The notes: a model not told the origin generated them from the letters alone. A DNA stretch of 64,000 bases from Verrucomicrobiales bacterium (GCA_029213195.1 JARGNI010000005.1:153263-217262); one strand, 5' to 3'. Counted from the first letter of the stretch, positions 36,087 to 45,501 are shown. Made by a program: numbers and translations.

Positions 36087-37247
36087 CTAGCGATCCACTT
36101 CGCGGGAAACCTCATTGTCCAGGAGATCCCGACAAGTGAGTCGAACATAGAAGGAGTCGCTTTTCGTCAATCCAGAGAGCTGGACGGTCTTCGCTCGCGT
36201 CTCCGAATCCAGCTCGCTGACTTTGGCAATCGGGTCTCCTTCCCAATCCCTGTTGTCGTAGACTTCGATCGAATAGGAAAACTGCGGGAGAGTCGTGGGG
36301 ACAGTTTCCCAGCTCACTTTCAGACTATTTCCCTCATCAAGAGATGCTCTTGCCCTTTTGATCTGAAGCGGGAGCAACTGGGGTGCGGCATCCGCCCTCG
36401 GAATTGCGTGCTCGGAAGGATTATCGGCAGTCGGGGCCGTCTCCTTTCCTCCGGAAGTCATGAAGTAGAACCTTCCGTCCGCATCCTCTTCGACTCCACC
36501 ATTCCAGTTCCTTCGATATTGATAGGACCGCTTTCCTTCCGTGAGGTCCCACGAGTTCACCGAGTATCGGCCTTTCCTGGTCGCAAACCACTGGCCCTCC
36601 AGGTCTCGCCGCCACCCCTTTCGAAGGTGCATTTTCCGCAGATTCTCTCCGGTATTCAACCAATCTTCGATGAAGGCATCGTTACCTCCCTCGAAATAGG
36701 CGTCTTCCGTTGCGACATCCATCGTAGAAATCAGATTCCAAGCCCCCTGCTCACCTGACCGAACCCAGAGGCCGACGTGAGTATGATCGCCCACTGGCCA
36801 AGCACGAGCGACAAAGGTTTGCCATGCATCCAAATCCCAACCGAGTTCAAAGTTCCACGTTTTCAGACCTGTTCCCTCTCCTCCAAAAGTCTCGACCTTG
36901 GTTCCGGCTCCCGCGTGAACTGCTCGAATCGGTTGCCGGTGGCTCTTGTTGTCCCAAATCGAAAAGATGAAGTTGCGCCCCTTCGGATGGGATTGGATGC
37001 CCGCATAGCCAGCTGCCTTGCCCCTCCATCCGAGCGTTTCATAGTAGGTGAAGGTGGCCTCGCCGCCGGTAGGAACCCGAACCTGATGAATCAGAATATC
37101 ACCGGGGAAAGAATCATCGAATACGAAGTGGGAAGAGGGAGCCGAGGTTTCCGCGACGCCCGTCATTGGAAATGAACAGGAAACGGCACCCAGAATGACA
37201 CCAAAGGATGGGAGAATGGATCGGAACATATCGAGGAAACGATTCAT
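36087..37247 (-). CDS. DUF3472 domain secreted protein
   Basis: About 386 residues from the ATG at 37247; the open frame continues upstream, but a signal peptide starts here (hydrophobic segment ~8-30). The DUF3472 region covers most of the protein (GGEATFTYYETLGWRGKAAG, FSIWDN, WQTFVARAWP, LEGQWFATRKGRYSVNSWDL). The C-terminal ~90 residues look like a fibronectin type III domain (LKVSWETVPTTLPQFSYSIE). DUF3472 proteins are often found in polysaccharide-degrading bacteria, but their activity is unknown. Convergent with the oxidoreductase gene. Confidence 0.8.
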   Translation of the reverse strand: MNRFLDMFRSILPSFGVILGAVSCSFPMTGVAETSAPSSHFVFDDSFPGDILIHQVRVPTGGEATFTYYETLGWRGKAAGYAGIQSHPKGRNFIFSIWDNKSHRQPIRAVHAGAGTKVETFGGEGTGLKTWNFELGWDLDAWQTFVARAWPVGDHTHVGLWVRSGEQGAWNLISTMDVATEDAYFEGGNDAFIEDWLNTGENLRKMHLRKGWRRDLEGQWFATRKGRYSVNSWDLTEGKRSYQYRRNWNGGVEEDADGRFYFMTSGGKETAPTADNPSEHAIPRADAAPQLLPLQIKRARASLDEGNSLKVSWETVPTTLPQFSYSIEVYDNRDWEGDPIAKVSELDSETRAKTVQLSGLTKSDSFYVRLTCRDLLDNEVSREVDR

Positions 37248-37519
37248 TTGATCGTCAGCCCCCGCCCTCATCAAGGAGAAAGCGACGAGGAATGCGAAAA
37301 CCTTCCGAGATCCGTACCCGATCTGAAAGCAAGTCCGATCAACTACCAACAATGGACAATCGTAGCTTTCAGGGCCGCCCAGCCAGGGTGGGACTTTCAG
37401 GGCCACCCAGCCAGTGTGGGATTATTTGCGTCGCTTCGCTTTGGCAGACCTCTCCGCTACCCTCGCCTTCGCGAGCGCGCTCCGAGTCGAACTGAAGTTC
37501 TCATCCAGTTCCAATATTC
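37248..37519. other. Intergenic region with a short tandem repeat, no gene seen
   Basis: About 270 bp (315 bp up to the tRNA) before the DUF3472 gene. Apart from the 28-bp tandem repeat at 37366-37421 and the terminator of the tRNA gene I see nothing. Open frames on both strands lack support. Confidence 0.5.
37366..37421. repeat. Two tandem copies of a 28-bp repeat
   Basis: Copies at 37366-37393 and 37394-37421 start CTTTCAGGGCC and end GTGGGA, differing at two positions. They may be the remains of a larger array. No coding frame uses them. Confidence 0.8.
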
Positions 37520-37560
37520 AAAAGGCCCCAGCCCCCCTTTCACGGAGGCTGGGGCCTTTT
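37520..37560 (-). terminator. Terminator of the tRNA-Ser gene
   Basis: A perfect 10-bp stem GGCCCCAGCC/GGCTGGGGCC (37524-37533 and 37547-37556), flanked by AAAA and TTTT, so it may work on both strands. It lies directly downstream of the minus-strand tRNA gene. Confidence 0.85.
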
Positions 37561-37562
37561 GA

Positions 37563-37652
37563 TGGCGGACAGGGTGGGATTCGAACCCACGGTAGAGTTT
37601 CCCCTACACACGCTTTCCAAGCGTGCTCCTTAAACCGCTCAGACACCTGTCC
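37563..37652 (-). tRNA. tRNA-Ser (GGA)
   Basis: A 90-nt class II tRNA. The acceptor stem GGACAGG pairs with CCTGTCC, followed by G and an encoded CCA. The anticodon stem CACGC/GCGTG encloses the loop TTGGAAA with anticodon GGA (positions 37616-37618 on the plus strand), reading UCC and UCU serine codons. A long variable arm and the T-arm GTGGGTTCGAATCCCAC confirm it. Confidence 0.97.
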
Positions 37653-37728
37653 AAAATCGCGATCTTTGCGAGCGGCTAAAGTGCGTTGAATTTTTCGAAT
37701 CGCAAGAGTTTTCTTGCACCCGCCACGA

Positions 37729-38388
37729 TCAGGCGGAAACCGATTCGACAAAGACTCTCTCGGCCACCTGCATTCCCATCTGCAATCGCTCGGCTTCCTC
37801 CCTCACGATTTCGAGGACACCGGCAGCACGGTTGCAGTGCGAAAGTTCAAACTCCTCGCCGATCGTCATCCCCTTTTCATCGAGCCAGCCGAGTAGATCC
37901 GGATCCTGATCCGAAACTCGCACGACCCGATACATTCCGGACTCCACCTCAGCCAAAGGCAGGGCCTCCATGGCCACAATATTCCCCTCGGCATCGGGAA
38001 TGGGGTCCCCGTGAGGATCTCGCGTCGGCCTCCCCAGCATCTCATCCATCCGGTCGATCAGGCGATCAGAGACGACATGCTCCAGCTGCTCAGCCTCTTC
38101 GTGCACTTCGGTCCAGTCCATCGCCATGACCTGCACGAGAAACAACTCGATCAAGCGATGCCTCCGCACGACACGCAGAGCGGCGCTCTCTCCATCCGGG
38201 GTCAAACGCAAACCTCGGCGAGGTTGGTAGTCGACATACCCCTCTCCGGAAAGATGACGCATCATCGTCGTTACGGTGCCTGGAGTCAGGGAAAGCTCTC
38301 GCGCCACCTCTCCGACCGCCGTGGAGCCCGACCTCCGCTGAAGACGGAGAATGGATTTCAGATAGTTCTCAACCGTGCTTGTCGCCAT
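37729..38388 (-). CDS. mntR: DtxR/MntR family metal-dependent transcriptional repressor
   Basis: 219 residues. An N-terminal winged helix (~1-65; TVENYLKSILRLQ, ELSLTPGTVTTMMRHL), a dimerisation/metal-binding domain (~66-140; RRHRLIELFLVQVMAMDWTE, EEAEQLEHVVSDRLIDRMDE) and a C-terminal FeoA/SH3-like domain (~150-215) match full-length DtxR-type repressors. It is divergent from the metal-uptake operon and separated from it by an 83-bp region with a perfect palindrome. It should repress the transporter when Mn(II) or Fe(II) is abundant; the metal is inferred from the transporter type. Confidence 0.92.
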   Translation of the reverse strand: MATSTVENYLKSILRLQRRSGSTAVGEVARELSLTPGTVTTMMRHLSGEGYVDYQPRRGLRLTPDGESAALRVVRRHRLIELFLVQVMAMDWTEVHEEAEQLEHVVSDRLIDRMDEMLGRPTRDPHGDPIPDAEGNIVAMEALPLAEVESGMYRVVRVSDQDPDLLGWLDEKGMTIGEEFELSHCNRAAGVLEIVREEAERLQMGMQVAERVFVESVSA

Positions 38389-38433
38389 ATATCTTGATCA
38401 TACTACTTCTTTATTTTGTTTACTCAAGTCTTT

Positions 38434-38453
38434 TATCTTGATTATTCAAGATA
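38434..38453. promoter_or_regulatory. Palindromic operator for the DtxR/MntR-type repressor
   Basis: Perfect inverted repeat TATCTTGA-TTAT-TCAAGATA lies 18 bp before the start codon of the binding-protein gene. The same half-site TATCTTGA occurs again at 38390-38397, directly before the repressor start, suggesting autoregulation. DtxR-family operators are palindromes of this size. Confidence 0.8.
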
Positions 38454-38471
38454 TATGTTCGAACTATTCCC

Positions 38472-39452
38472 ATGAATTCGTTCTCAATCCGTATCCGCAC
38501 CGCTGTCGTCGCATGTCTCGGCTTCTTCCTGACTTCCTGTGGCGAGAAACCTGAAGAAGCCCGTGAAGGAAAAATTCAGATCACCGCGACGGTCGGAATG
38601 ATCGCTGACATTGTGCGAGAAGTAGCCGGCGAGCGAGCTGAGGTGACCGGTCTCATTGGTGAGGGCGTCGACCCACACCTCTACAAGCCCACCTCCAGTG
38701 ACATCAAGTCGTTCCAAAGCGCAGACATCATCTTCTACAATGGTCTCATGCTGGAAGGCAAAATGTCTGATGTGTTGGTGAGACTGGCGAGAAACGGAAA
38801 ACCTGTCTACGCGGTGACCGACGAAATCCTCGGTCAGGAAGGATACATCATCACTGACGAAGAAGAACACTATGATCCCCATGTCTGGATGGATGTTTCC
38901 GGATGGATGCGAGCCGTGAAGGTCGTGGCCGACGCCTTGAGCGAGTTCGATCCCGAGGGTGCCGAAACCTACCAAGCCAACTCAACCCAATACCTTGCCG
39001 AACTGGAGAAACTCGAAGCCTACGCTCAGAAAGTGATCGGATCGATTCCCGAGGACAAGCGAGTCCTCGTCACCGCACATGACGCTTTCGGCTACATGGC
39101 AAGAGCCTATGGGCTTGAAGTCAAAGGCATCCAGGGACTCAGCACGGAGTCGGAAGCCGGCGTCAAGGACATCGAGGACCTCGTCACCTTTCTTGTCGAG
39201 CGAGGAATTCCGGCCGTGTTTGTCGAGTCTTCAGTCTCCGACAAGAACATTCGCGCTCTCGTCGAAGGAGCCAAGGCCAAGGGGCATGCAGTTGTCATCG
39301 GTGGCGAACTCTTTTCGGACGCGATGGGAGCCACGGGCACCTACGAAGGAACCTACCTCGGCATGATCGACCACAATGTCACGACCATCGCTCGCGCCCT
39401 CGGTGGAGAAGCCCCCGAGAAAGGGCTGAACGAAAAGCTCTCTCACGATTAG
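38472..39452 (+). CDS. mntA: Metal ABC transporter substrate-binding lipoprotein (cluster A-1, Mn/Zn)
   Basis: 326 residues. A lipoprotein signal with lipobox LTSC near residue 23 anchors it to the membrane. The cluster 9 binding-protein fold shows metal ligand segments GEGVDPHLYKPT, HYDPHVWMD, VTAHDAFGYMARAYG and a final D in GMIDHN. The first region lacks the long His-rich loop of many ZnuA proteins, which favours manganese or iron. First gene of the operon controlled by the palindrome; it is followed by a porin gene 83 bp downstream. Confidence 0.9.
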   Translation: MNSFSIRIRTAVVACLGFFLTSCGEKPEEAREGKIQITATVGMIADIVREVAGERAEVTGLIGEGVDPHLYKPTSSDIKSFQSADIIFYNGLMLEGKMSDVLVRLARNGKPVYAVTDEILGQEGYIITDEEEHYDPHVWMDVSGWMRAVKVVADALSEFDPEGAETYQANSTQYLAELEKLEAYAQKVIGSIPEDKRVLVTAHDAFGYMARAYGLEVKGIQGLSTESEAGVKDIEDLVTFLVERGIPAVFVESSVSDKNIRALVEGAKAKGHAVVIGGELFSDAMGATGTYEGTYLGMIDHNVTTIARALGGEAPEKGLNEKLSHD

Positions 39453-39535
39453 CCATTTCCAATCCTTCCGTCGGGAAACGCCCGGATGTGCCCAGCTAAG
39501 GCGTCCGGTCCACCTCGGCAGATTCAAAGAACCAA

Positions 39536-40759
39536 ATGAGGCATTTCCTTTTCATCACATCCGCCCTGCTTCTCGGGAGCACGTTGCCTTCCCTCGGCCA
39601 GGGCGAGCCGATCGCTGAGCCGTTGGGATCGAGCCCTCACATCTTCCCCGAAGTATCGCGGCCAGCCCAGATCATCCCCCAGGGAACCAAGACTCCGGTC
39701 CATTTCTGGGCAAGCTACCTGACCGACTATTTCTACAACACTCAGGGAGGTCTTCAGACCGGAGACAGCTTCATGGGGCTATTCGATTTCGGAGCCGAGT
39801 TCGACCTCTACCAGATCCTCGGCTGGGAAGGGGCTGCGTTCGTGATCAGTGCTATTGGGGGACACGGGAGCGATTTTAGTGCCCGATACGTGGGTGACTT
39901 CGGAGTGGTCAGCAACCTCTACACTGATACCAACTTCAACATCTACCATCTCTACTTTCAGCAATCGCTCGATGGTGGGGAGAGCTTTTTTCGCATCGGC
40001 CAGTTCGCGATCGACGATGACTTCATGCTCAGTGATACCGCCTCTCTTTTCCTGAGCTCCCCCATCGGGCCGTTCAATACGCAATCCGGAAACATGCCGG
40101 CACCCATCTTTCCCTTGGCAGCACCAGGCCTCCTCTTGAAGTATTCCCCCACCGACGCCTGGTATTGGATGACGGGAGTCTATCTCGGGAACGCAGGAGC
40201 CGCCGGACCTCGCAATCGAGGGTTCGAGTGGGCCTGGGGCGGTCCCTCGGGATGGTCGATCTTTTCGGAAGTCGGCTACTCCTACGACGAAGACGGAGGA
40301 GTTCTCAAAGCGGGAGGCTACTGGCACACCGGTGATGTGACCAATTTCGCCAACGGGGCGACCGAGAATGGAATCGGAGCCTTCTATGCCATCGTCGACC
40401 ACCCGCTCATCGGAGGTGGGGAAAATACTCCTTCGCTCCATGCATTCGCTCGCGGTTCCATTGCGGGAAAAGAGGATCGAGTCACCGGCACCAGCCAGGT
40501 CGATGGAGGACTCGTTTCCCGGAACCTCTTTCTTCCTGAGGATGCGCTCGGAGTTTCCGTTTCTCACACCGCCTTCGGTGACGCCTTTCTTCAAGCCAAT
40601 CCCGGCTCGACCTCCGGAGAAACCGTCGTCGAAGCCACCTATCGGATCCAGGTCAACGAACACTTTGCGATCCAGCCAGATGTCCAGTATATCATAAATC
40701 CCCAGGGCAGTGGTCGCGATGCCGTTGCCGTCGGGATTCGTGGTGAAATCGGATTTTAG
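39536..40759 (+). CDS. OprB-like carbohydrate-selective porin family protein in a metal-uptake operon
   Basis: 407 residues. Signal peptide (1-~21). The mature protein is a beta-barrel with an OprB-type pattern ([53 protein letters not shown]) and ends in Phe (IRGEIGF). OprB porins usually admit sugars. Here the gene lies between the metal-binding lipoprotein and the ATPase, so I infer that it admits the transported metal across the outer membrane. Start at the ATG at 39536; the ATPase gene begins 38 bp after its stop. Confidence 0.85.
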   Translation: MRHFLFITSALLLGSTLPSLGQGEPIAEPLGSSPHIFPEVSRPAQIIPQGTKTPVHFWASYLTDYFYNTQGGLQTGDSFMGLFDFGAEFDLYQILGWEGAAFVISAIGGHGSDFSARYVGDFGVVSNLYTDTNFNIYHLYFQQSLDGGESFFRIGQFAIDDDFMLSDTASLFLSSPIGPFNTQSGNMPAPIFPLAAPGLLLKYSPTDAWYWMTGVYLGNAGAAGPRNRGFEWAWGGPSGWSIFSEVGYSYDEDGGVLKAGGYWHTGDVTNFANGATENGIGAFYAIVDHPLIGGGENTPSLHAFARGSIAGKEDRVTGTSQVDGGLVSRNLFLPEDALGVSVSHTAFGDAFLQANPGSTSGETVVEATYRIQVNEHFAIQPDVQYIINPQGSGRDAVAVGIRGEIGF

Positions 40760-40797
40760 TTCGTGCCCATGAATCTCCAGCTTTCGCAGGAATTCCC

Positions 40798-41625
40798 ATG
40801 AGCCAGATGTTCAAAAAATTGTCTCCGAAAGGAGACGCCGCCGGAGAAGATCTATCCTCCCACCCACAGGACGTCCCCCTCGCGATCCACGACCTCACCG
40901 TCGCCTATCATCGCAAACCGGTGCTCTGGGACGTCGACCTCGACATCCCCGAAGGAAAGCTCGTCGGAATCGTAGGCCCCAATGGGGCCGGAAAGAGCAC
41001 TCTCATCAAAGCCTGTCTCGATCTCATCCCTCGGGCCTCCGGGGAAATCGGAGTCTATGGGAAACCCTACAAGGAACAGCGTCACCTCGTCGCCTATGTC
41101 CCTCAGCGAGAAAGCGTCGACTGGGATTTCCCTGTGAGCGCTCTCGATGTTGTGGCGATGGGTGCCTATCGGCGACTCGGGTGGTTTCGCCGGGTCACCC
41201 GGGAGGAGGCCAAAAAGGCGCATGACTGCCTGACCCAGGTCGGGATTGGTCATCTTGCCGATCGCCAGATCAGCCAGCTTTCCGGCGGGCAGCAACAGCG
41301 AGTCTTTCTCGCTCGCGCCCTCATGCAAGACGCCGAGTTGTATCTCATGGACGAACCTTTCGCCGCCGTCGATGCCGCAACCGAGGAAGCGATCGTCTCG
41401 CTCCTTCGAAGCCTCAGTGAGCAGGGAAAAACCTGCCTTGTAGTGCACCACGACCTTGCCACGGTCACGACCTACTTCGACTGGCTTGTCCTGCTGAACA
41501 TGCGAGTCGTCGCCGCCGGCCCTTCCGAAACCACCTTTACCCGGGAAAACCTTCAGAAGACCTACGGAGGAAAACTGAGTCTTCTCGAGAAAGCCGCAGA
41601 GGCTCTTCGCCATACGATCGACTAG
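40798..41625 (+). CDS. mntB: Metal ABC transporter ATP-binding protein
   Basis: 275 residues. Walker [10 protein letters not shown] (residues 60-68), Q-loop in [13 protein letters not shown], signature LSGGQQQRV, Walker [13 protein letters not shown] and H-loop HHDL are all present. The [13 protein letters not shown] segment is typical for Mn/Zn/Fe cluster 9 ATPases. It energises the two permeases that follow. The stop overlaps or lies 5 bp before the start of the first permease. Confidence 0.94.
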   Translation: MSQMFKKLSPKGDAAGEDLSSHPQDVPLAIHDLTVAYHRKPVLWDVDLDIPEGKLVGIVGPNGAGKSTLIKACLDLIPRASGEIGVYGKPYKEQRHLVAYVPQRESVDWDFPVSALDVVAMGAYRRLGWFRRVTREEAKKAHDCLTQVGIGHLADRQISQLSGGQQQRVFLARALMQDAELYLMDEPFAAVDAATEEAIVSLLRSLSEQGKTCLVVHHDLATVTTYFDWLVLLNMRVVAAGPSETTFTRENLQKTYGGKLSLLEKAAEALRHTID

Positions 41626-41630
41626 TGCTT

Positions 41631-42986
41631 ATGCCAAGTTGGGAAGAAATCCTCGAAGTCGTTCTTCTGCAGAACTACAACACGCGCCTTGTCGTCCTCA
41701 GCACGACGCTTCTTGGAATCGCGGCCGGACTCATCGGCTCGTTCCTGCTCTTGCGGAAACGATCGCTCATGGGGGATGCCCTGTCTCACGCCACCCTGCC
41801 GGGTGTCGCGATCGCTTTTGCCGTCATGGTCAGTCTCGGGGGATCCGGAAAGGCTCTTCCCGGACTTCTCCTCGGAGCGACGCTTTCGGGTGTCGCCGGA
41901 CTTTTCACCATGCTGCTGATCCGGCGCACGACAAGGCTCCGCGACGATGTCGCCATGGGATTCGTACTCAGCGTTTTCTTTGGCGTTGGAGTCGCCAGCC
42001 TCCAAATGGTCCAGGGACTCCCAGGCGCGAGTGCCGCCGGACTGGAATCCTTCATCTACGGAAAGACGGCCTCCATGGTTCAGTCCGACTTTTTTCTGAT
42101 TGCCATCGTCGCCGGAATTGCTTCGCTCATTTCCCTGCTTTTTCTGAAAGAATTTCTCCTTCTCTGTTTCGACGATGGGTATGCCGGAGCCCAGGGCTGG
42201 CCGACCTTTGCCCTCGACGTCCTTCTCCTCGGACTGGTCACTGCCGTCACCGTGATCGGTCTCCAAGCCGTCGGACTCATTCTGATCATTGCCTTTCTCA
42301 TTACCCCGGCGACCGCCGCGCGTTTCTGGACCCATCGGCTCCTTCCCATGATGCTCCTCTCTGCCGTGATCGGTGGAGTCAGTGGATGGCTCGGAGCCGG
42401 GATCAGCGCCCTGACACCTGAGCTCCCGGCGGGTGCCGTCATCGTGCTCGTTGCCGCGGTTCTCTTTCTCATCAGCATGATATTTGCCCCTCCCCGCGGA
42501 GTCATTCCCCGGCTCGTTCGCCAACGCCACTTGCGAAGAAAAGTCGATCGACAGCACTTCCTCCGTGCAGCCTTCGAGATTCTCGAAGCAGAGGCACCCG
42601 ATCGGGACGTGCCAAGCAACAGTCCCTTCCCTCTCGCCGCGCTCCGATCGAAACGAACCTGGACTCCACATGAACTCCGCAAGATCCTGAAGATCGCGAG
42701 ACGAGAAGATCACCTCGAACCCTCCGAGCCGAGAATGCTACGACTTTCCGAAGCCGGCTTTGGCGAGGCGGCTCGAGTCACCCGGAACCACCGCCTCTGG
42801 GAAACCTATCTCATCCGCTATGCCGACATTGCCCCCAGCCACGTCGATCGCGATGCCGACCTCGTCGAGCATATCCTCGGCCCCGAGCTGGTCGAGGAAC
42901 TTGAAGATTTTCTCGAACGTGGGCCGGTGGCAGCACCGATTCCCCCGAGTCCGCATCCGATTGGAAAGGAGGCATCTTCTTCATGA
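41631..42986 (+). CDS. mntC: Metal ABC transporter permease with C-terminal DtxR-like domain
   Basis: About 451 residues from the ATG at 41631; a GTG at 41625 is an alternative start. Residues ~1-285 are an ABC-3 type permease with about eight helices and the segment LMGDALSHATLPGVAIAF. Residues ~300-440 are cytosolic and resemble a DtxR-family repressor without its first helix: part of a winged helix (MLRLSEAGFGEAARVTRNHR) and the dimerisation/metal-binding helices (RLWETYLIRYADIAPSHV, DADLVEHILGPELVEELE). Such fusions occur in PVC bacteria and cyanobacteria; the domain may sense cytosolic metal and gate transport. It overlaps the next permease by 4 bp. Confidence 0.88.
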   Translation: MPSWEEILEVVLLQNYNTRLVVLSTTLLGIAAGLIGSFLLLRKRSLMGDALSHATLPGVAIAFAVMVSLGGSGKALPGLLLGATLSGVAGLFTMLLIRRTTRLRDDVAMGFVLSVFFGVGVASLQMVQGLPGASAAGLESFIYGKTASMVQSDFFLIAIVAGIASLISLLFLKEFLLLCFDDGYAGAQGWPTFALDVLLLGLVTAVTVIGLQAVGLILIIAFLITPATAARFWTHRLLPMMLLSAVIGGVSGWLGAGISALTPELPAGAVIVLVAAVLFLISMIFAPPRGVIPRLVRQRHLRRKVDRQHFLRAAFEILEAEAPDRDVPSNSPFPLAALRSKRTWTPHELRKILKIARREDHLEPSEPRMLRLSEAGFGEAARVTRNHRLWETYLIRYADIAPSHVDRDADLVEHILGPELVEELEDFLERGPVAAPIPPSPHPIGKEASSS

Positions 42987-43903
42987 ACTGGACCTCTTTT
43001 GATACCTGGATTGTCGTCGTAGGTGCACTCTGTGCGGTCGCTTGCGCGCTCCCTGGTTGCTTCCTCGTTCTGCGAAAGATGAGCATGATGGGAGATGCGA
43101 TCAGCCACGCGGTGCTCCCTGGTCTGGCCATTGCCTTTCTCATCACCGGAACCCGGGCCAGTGTTCCGATGTTCTTTGGAGCCGCCATCGCCGGCGTTCT
43201 CACGGCTCTGTTTACCCAGTGGATTGCCCGATTCGGAAATGTCGATCGAGGGGCTGCCATGGGAATTGTCTTCACGACTCTCTTCGCCGTAGGTCTCATC
43301 CTGATTCGACAGGCCGCCGATCACGTTGATCTCGATCCCGGCTGTGTTCTTTACGGAGCGATTGAATTGACCCCTCTCGATACCGTGGGACAAACCGGAA
43401 TTCCCCGCGCCGCCCTTGTCAACGGAGGTGCCCTTCTCGGCAATCTCCTCATCATCCTTGTTCTCTTCAAAGAGTTTCGCCTCGGAGCCTTTGACGCCAG
43501 TCTCGCCGATACCCTCGGCTTCTCCTCGCAGTTTCTTCACTACCTTCTCATGACCATGGTCGCGATGACGACCGTTGCCGCTTTCGAGTCGGTAGGGAGC
43601 ATCATCGTCATTGCCATGCTCATCGTTCCACCGGCAACCGCGCTGCTCCTGACGCGCAAGCTCCCTACGATGCTCCTGATTGCCTCCCTGACGGCTGTCC
43701 TTTCTGCCATTCTCGGACATCTCGGGGCGATTCAAATCCCTCGCTGGTTCGGAATGGAAGCGACGACCACATCGGGAATGATCGCGCTTGCCGCAGGCGT
43801 CCTCTTCACTCTCGCCTGGCTCTTCAGCCCGAGCGAGGGCCTGGTGACCAAGGCTCGGCGTCACCGATCCGAAGACTTGTCGCTACCGGAGTCAACGGCG
43901 TGA
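42983..43903 (+). CDS. mntD: Metal ABC transporter permease
   Basis: 306 residues, seven to eight helices. The family segment MMGDAISHAVLPGLAIAFLI and the second half LGFSSQFLHYLLMTMVAMTT and IVPPATALLLTRKLPTMLLI identify an ABC-3 permease. It has no DtxR extension, so it forms an asymmetric heterodimer with the preceding fused permease. Translationally coupled at both ends. Confidence 0.92.
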   Translation: MNWTSFDTWIVVVGALCAVACALPGCFLVLRKMSMMGDAISHAVLPGLAIAFLITGTRASVPMFFGAAIAGVLTALFTQWIARFGNVDRGAAMGIVFTTLFAVGLILIRQAADHVDLDPGCVLYGAIELTPLDTVGQTGIPRAALVNGGALLGNLLIILVLFKEFRLGAFDASLADTLGFSSQFLHYLLMTMVAMTTVAAFESVGSIIVIAMLIVPPATALLLTRKLPTMLLIASLTAVLSAILGHLGAIQIPRWFGMEATTTSGMIALAAGVLFTLAWLFSPSEGLVTKARRHRSEDLSLPESTA

Positions 43904-43947
43904 TTCTCGCGAGGAGAAAACTCGGGATCGGGTCCATAGTGTCTCCC

Positions 43948-45318
43948 ATGACGGCTCGCCCGCTCATTCTCGTTTTCTCTCTCGCGTCCCTATTCTACGG
44001 CCGGGCGGACGACCGCGCTCTAAGTGGCGGAGAAACGACTGTGTTTCAGAACGGTCAGAATGCGTTTGCCCTGCCCCTGGCGAACATCACACGCGAAAAT
44101 CGTCGCGCCCACGTCATCGGGAATTCCTTCTTCAACAAGAACTGGGTCTTCGCCCCGGCTTCGACGAGCGCTCGAGACGGACTCGGCCCGCTCTTTCATG
44201 CGCGATCCTGTTCCGAATGTCACCTCCGGGACGGACGCTCCGCCCCCATGGAAGGGAACAATCCCCTTCCCGGGCTGCTCTTCCGATTTGGCTCTCGGGA
44301 AACGGAAAAGGCTTCCTCGCATCCGAGCTATGGCCGGCAACTCGCTCCGCTCGCCATGCCGGAGATGCGTCCTGAGGAGGAGATCACAGTCCACTACGAG
44401 ATCCTGCCCGGAACCTTTGAGGATGGATCGACCTACACCCTGCGAAAACCGCACTACGAGCTTCGAAATCGAGTGAAGAAATCCACGACTCCTCCATCCC
44501 TGGTTCTCTCGCCTCGCATTGCTGGTCCCGTTTTTGGACTCGGTCTGCTCGAAGCGATTCCGGAAAAGTTACTACTCGCTGGGGAGGACCCGGATGACCT
44601 CGATGGCGACGGTATTTCCGGGCGAGCCAACCGGGTCCCCCATCCCGAAAACGGAGATATCGTCATCGGCCGCTTCGGCTGGAAGGCCAACCAGTTCGAC
44701 CTGCGCCAGCAGACCGCCGCGGCTTTTGTCGATGACATTGGGATCACCTCCACGATTCATCCTCGGGAAGATCTCACCCCTAATCAGCGAGAGGCTTACC
44801 GTGCCCTCGGATTGGAGGTCGATGCCGGGCCGGAAGTCGATGACAAGACCCTGCAACGAGTCGTCCGCTATCTCCAGACCCTGGCCGTTCCGGCACGACG
44901 CGATGTCGACGATCCCGAAGTGGTACGCGGCGAGTCGCTCTTCCGATCCCTGGGCTGTGCCTCCTGCCACGTCCCGCAATGGAACACCGAGGCCACCGAC
45001 CCCACGCTCCCCGAAGTCGGAGGACAAACAATCCGCCCCTACACCGATCTTCTCCTCCATGACATGGGACCCGACCTGGCCGATCGCCGTAGCGACGGCG
45101 AAGCGACCGGAAGCGAGTGGAGAACGCCCCCTCTCTGGGGGATCGGCCTCACCGAAACCGTAAACGGTCACACCTTTTTTCTGCACGATGGTCGCGCCCG
45201 CAATCTCGAGGAGGCGATTCTCTGGCACGGAGGGGAAGCCGAGGCATCGCAGAATGCCTATCGCGGGTTGGAGAAAAAAGATCGAGACGCTCTGATCGCA
45301 TTCTTACGGTCTCTCTGA
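43948..45318 (+). CDS. Di-heme oxidoreductase (thiol oxidoreductase family)
   Basis: About 456 residues from the ATG at 43948; a GTG at 43900 overlapping the permease stop would add 16 residues before the signal peptide (1-~21). Two heme-c motifs, CSECH near residue 88 and CASCH near residue 334, identify the di-heme oxidoreductase (DHOR) family. Segments PLFHARSCSECHLRDGR and the C-terminal RTPPLWGIGLTETVNGHTFF are characteristic. It works in the periplasm; the substrate is unknown. In some bacteria such proteins accompany iron-uptake (imelysin) genes; here it follows the metal-transport operon. Confidence 0.88.
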   Translation: MTARPLILVFSLASLFYGRADDRALSGGETTVFQNGQNAFALPLANITRENRRAHVIGNSFFNKNWVFAPASTSARDGLGPLFHARSCSECHLRDGRSAPMEGNNPLPGLLFRFGSRETEKASSHPSYGRQLAPLAMPEMRPEEEITVHYEILPGTFEDGSTYTLRKPHYELRNRVKKSTTPPSLVLSPRIAGPVFGLGLLEAIPEKLLLAGEDPDDLDGDGISGRANRVPHPENGDIVIGRFGWKANQFDLRQQTAAAFVDDIGITSTIHPREDLTPNQREAYRALGLEVDAGPEVDDKTLQRVVRYLQTLAVPARRDVDDPEVVRGESLFRSLGCASCHVPQWNTEATDPTLPEVGGQTIRPYTDLLLHDMGPDLADRRSDGEATGSEWRTPPLWGIGLTETVNGHTFFLHDGRARNLEEAILWHGGEAEASQNAYRGLEKKDRDALIAFLRSL

Positions 45319-45444
45319 GGAGCGACCCTCAAACTCTCCTACTCTTACCCCTACTCCTATTCTTCTTCTCTCTTCCTCGGTATAGGGAGCGGCAACGCTT
45401 CCGACGATGGCAGGTCCGTCGTTCATCCTCCCCGCTCTCCCGCT

Positions 45445-45462
45445 GACACGGAGGACCGTGTC
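45445..45462. repeat. Palindromic repeat, family 2, single copy
   Basis: GACACGGaggaCCGTGTC, a perfect 7-bp inverted repeat, followed by CCTCCAT. The same palindrome and trailing sequence occur at 53750-53769 inside the methyltransferase gene. Confidence 0.75.
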
Positions 45463-45501
45463 CCTCCATCGAGACTTGAGCAATTTCATACCGAACGTAG
45501 A

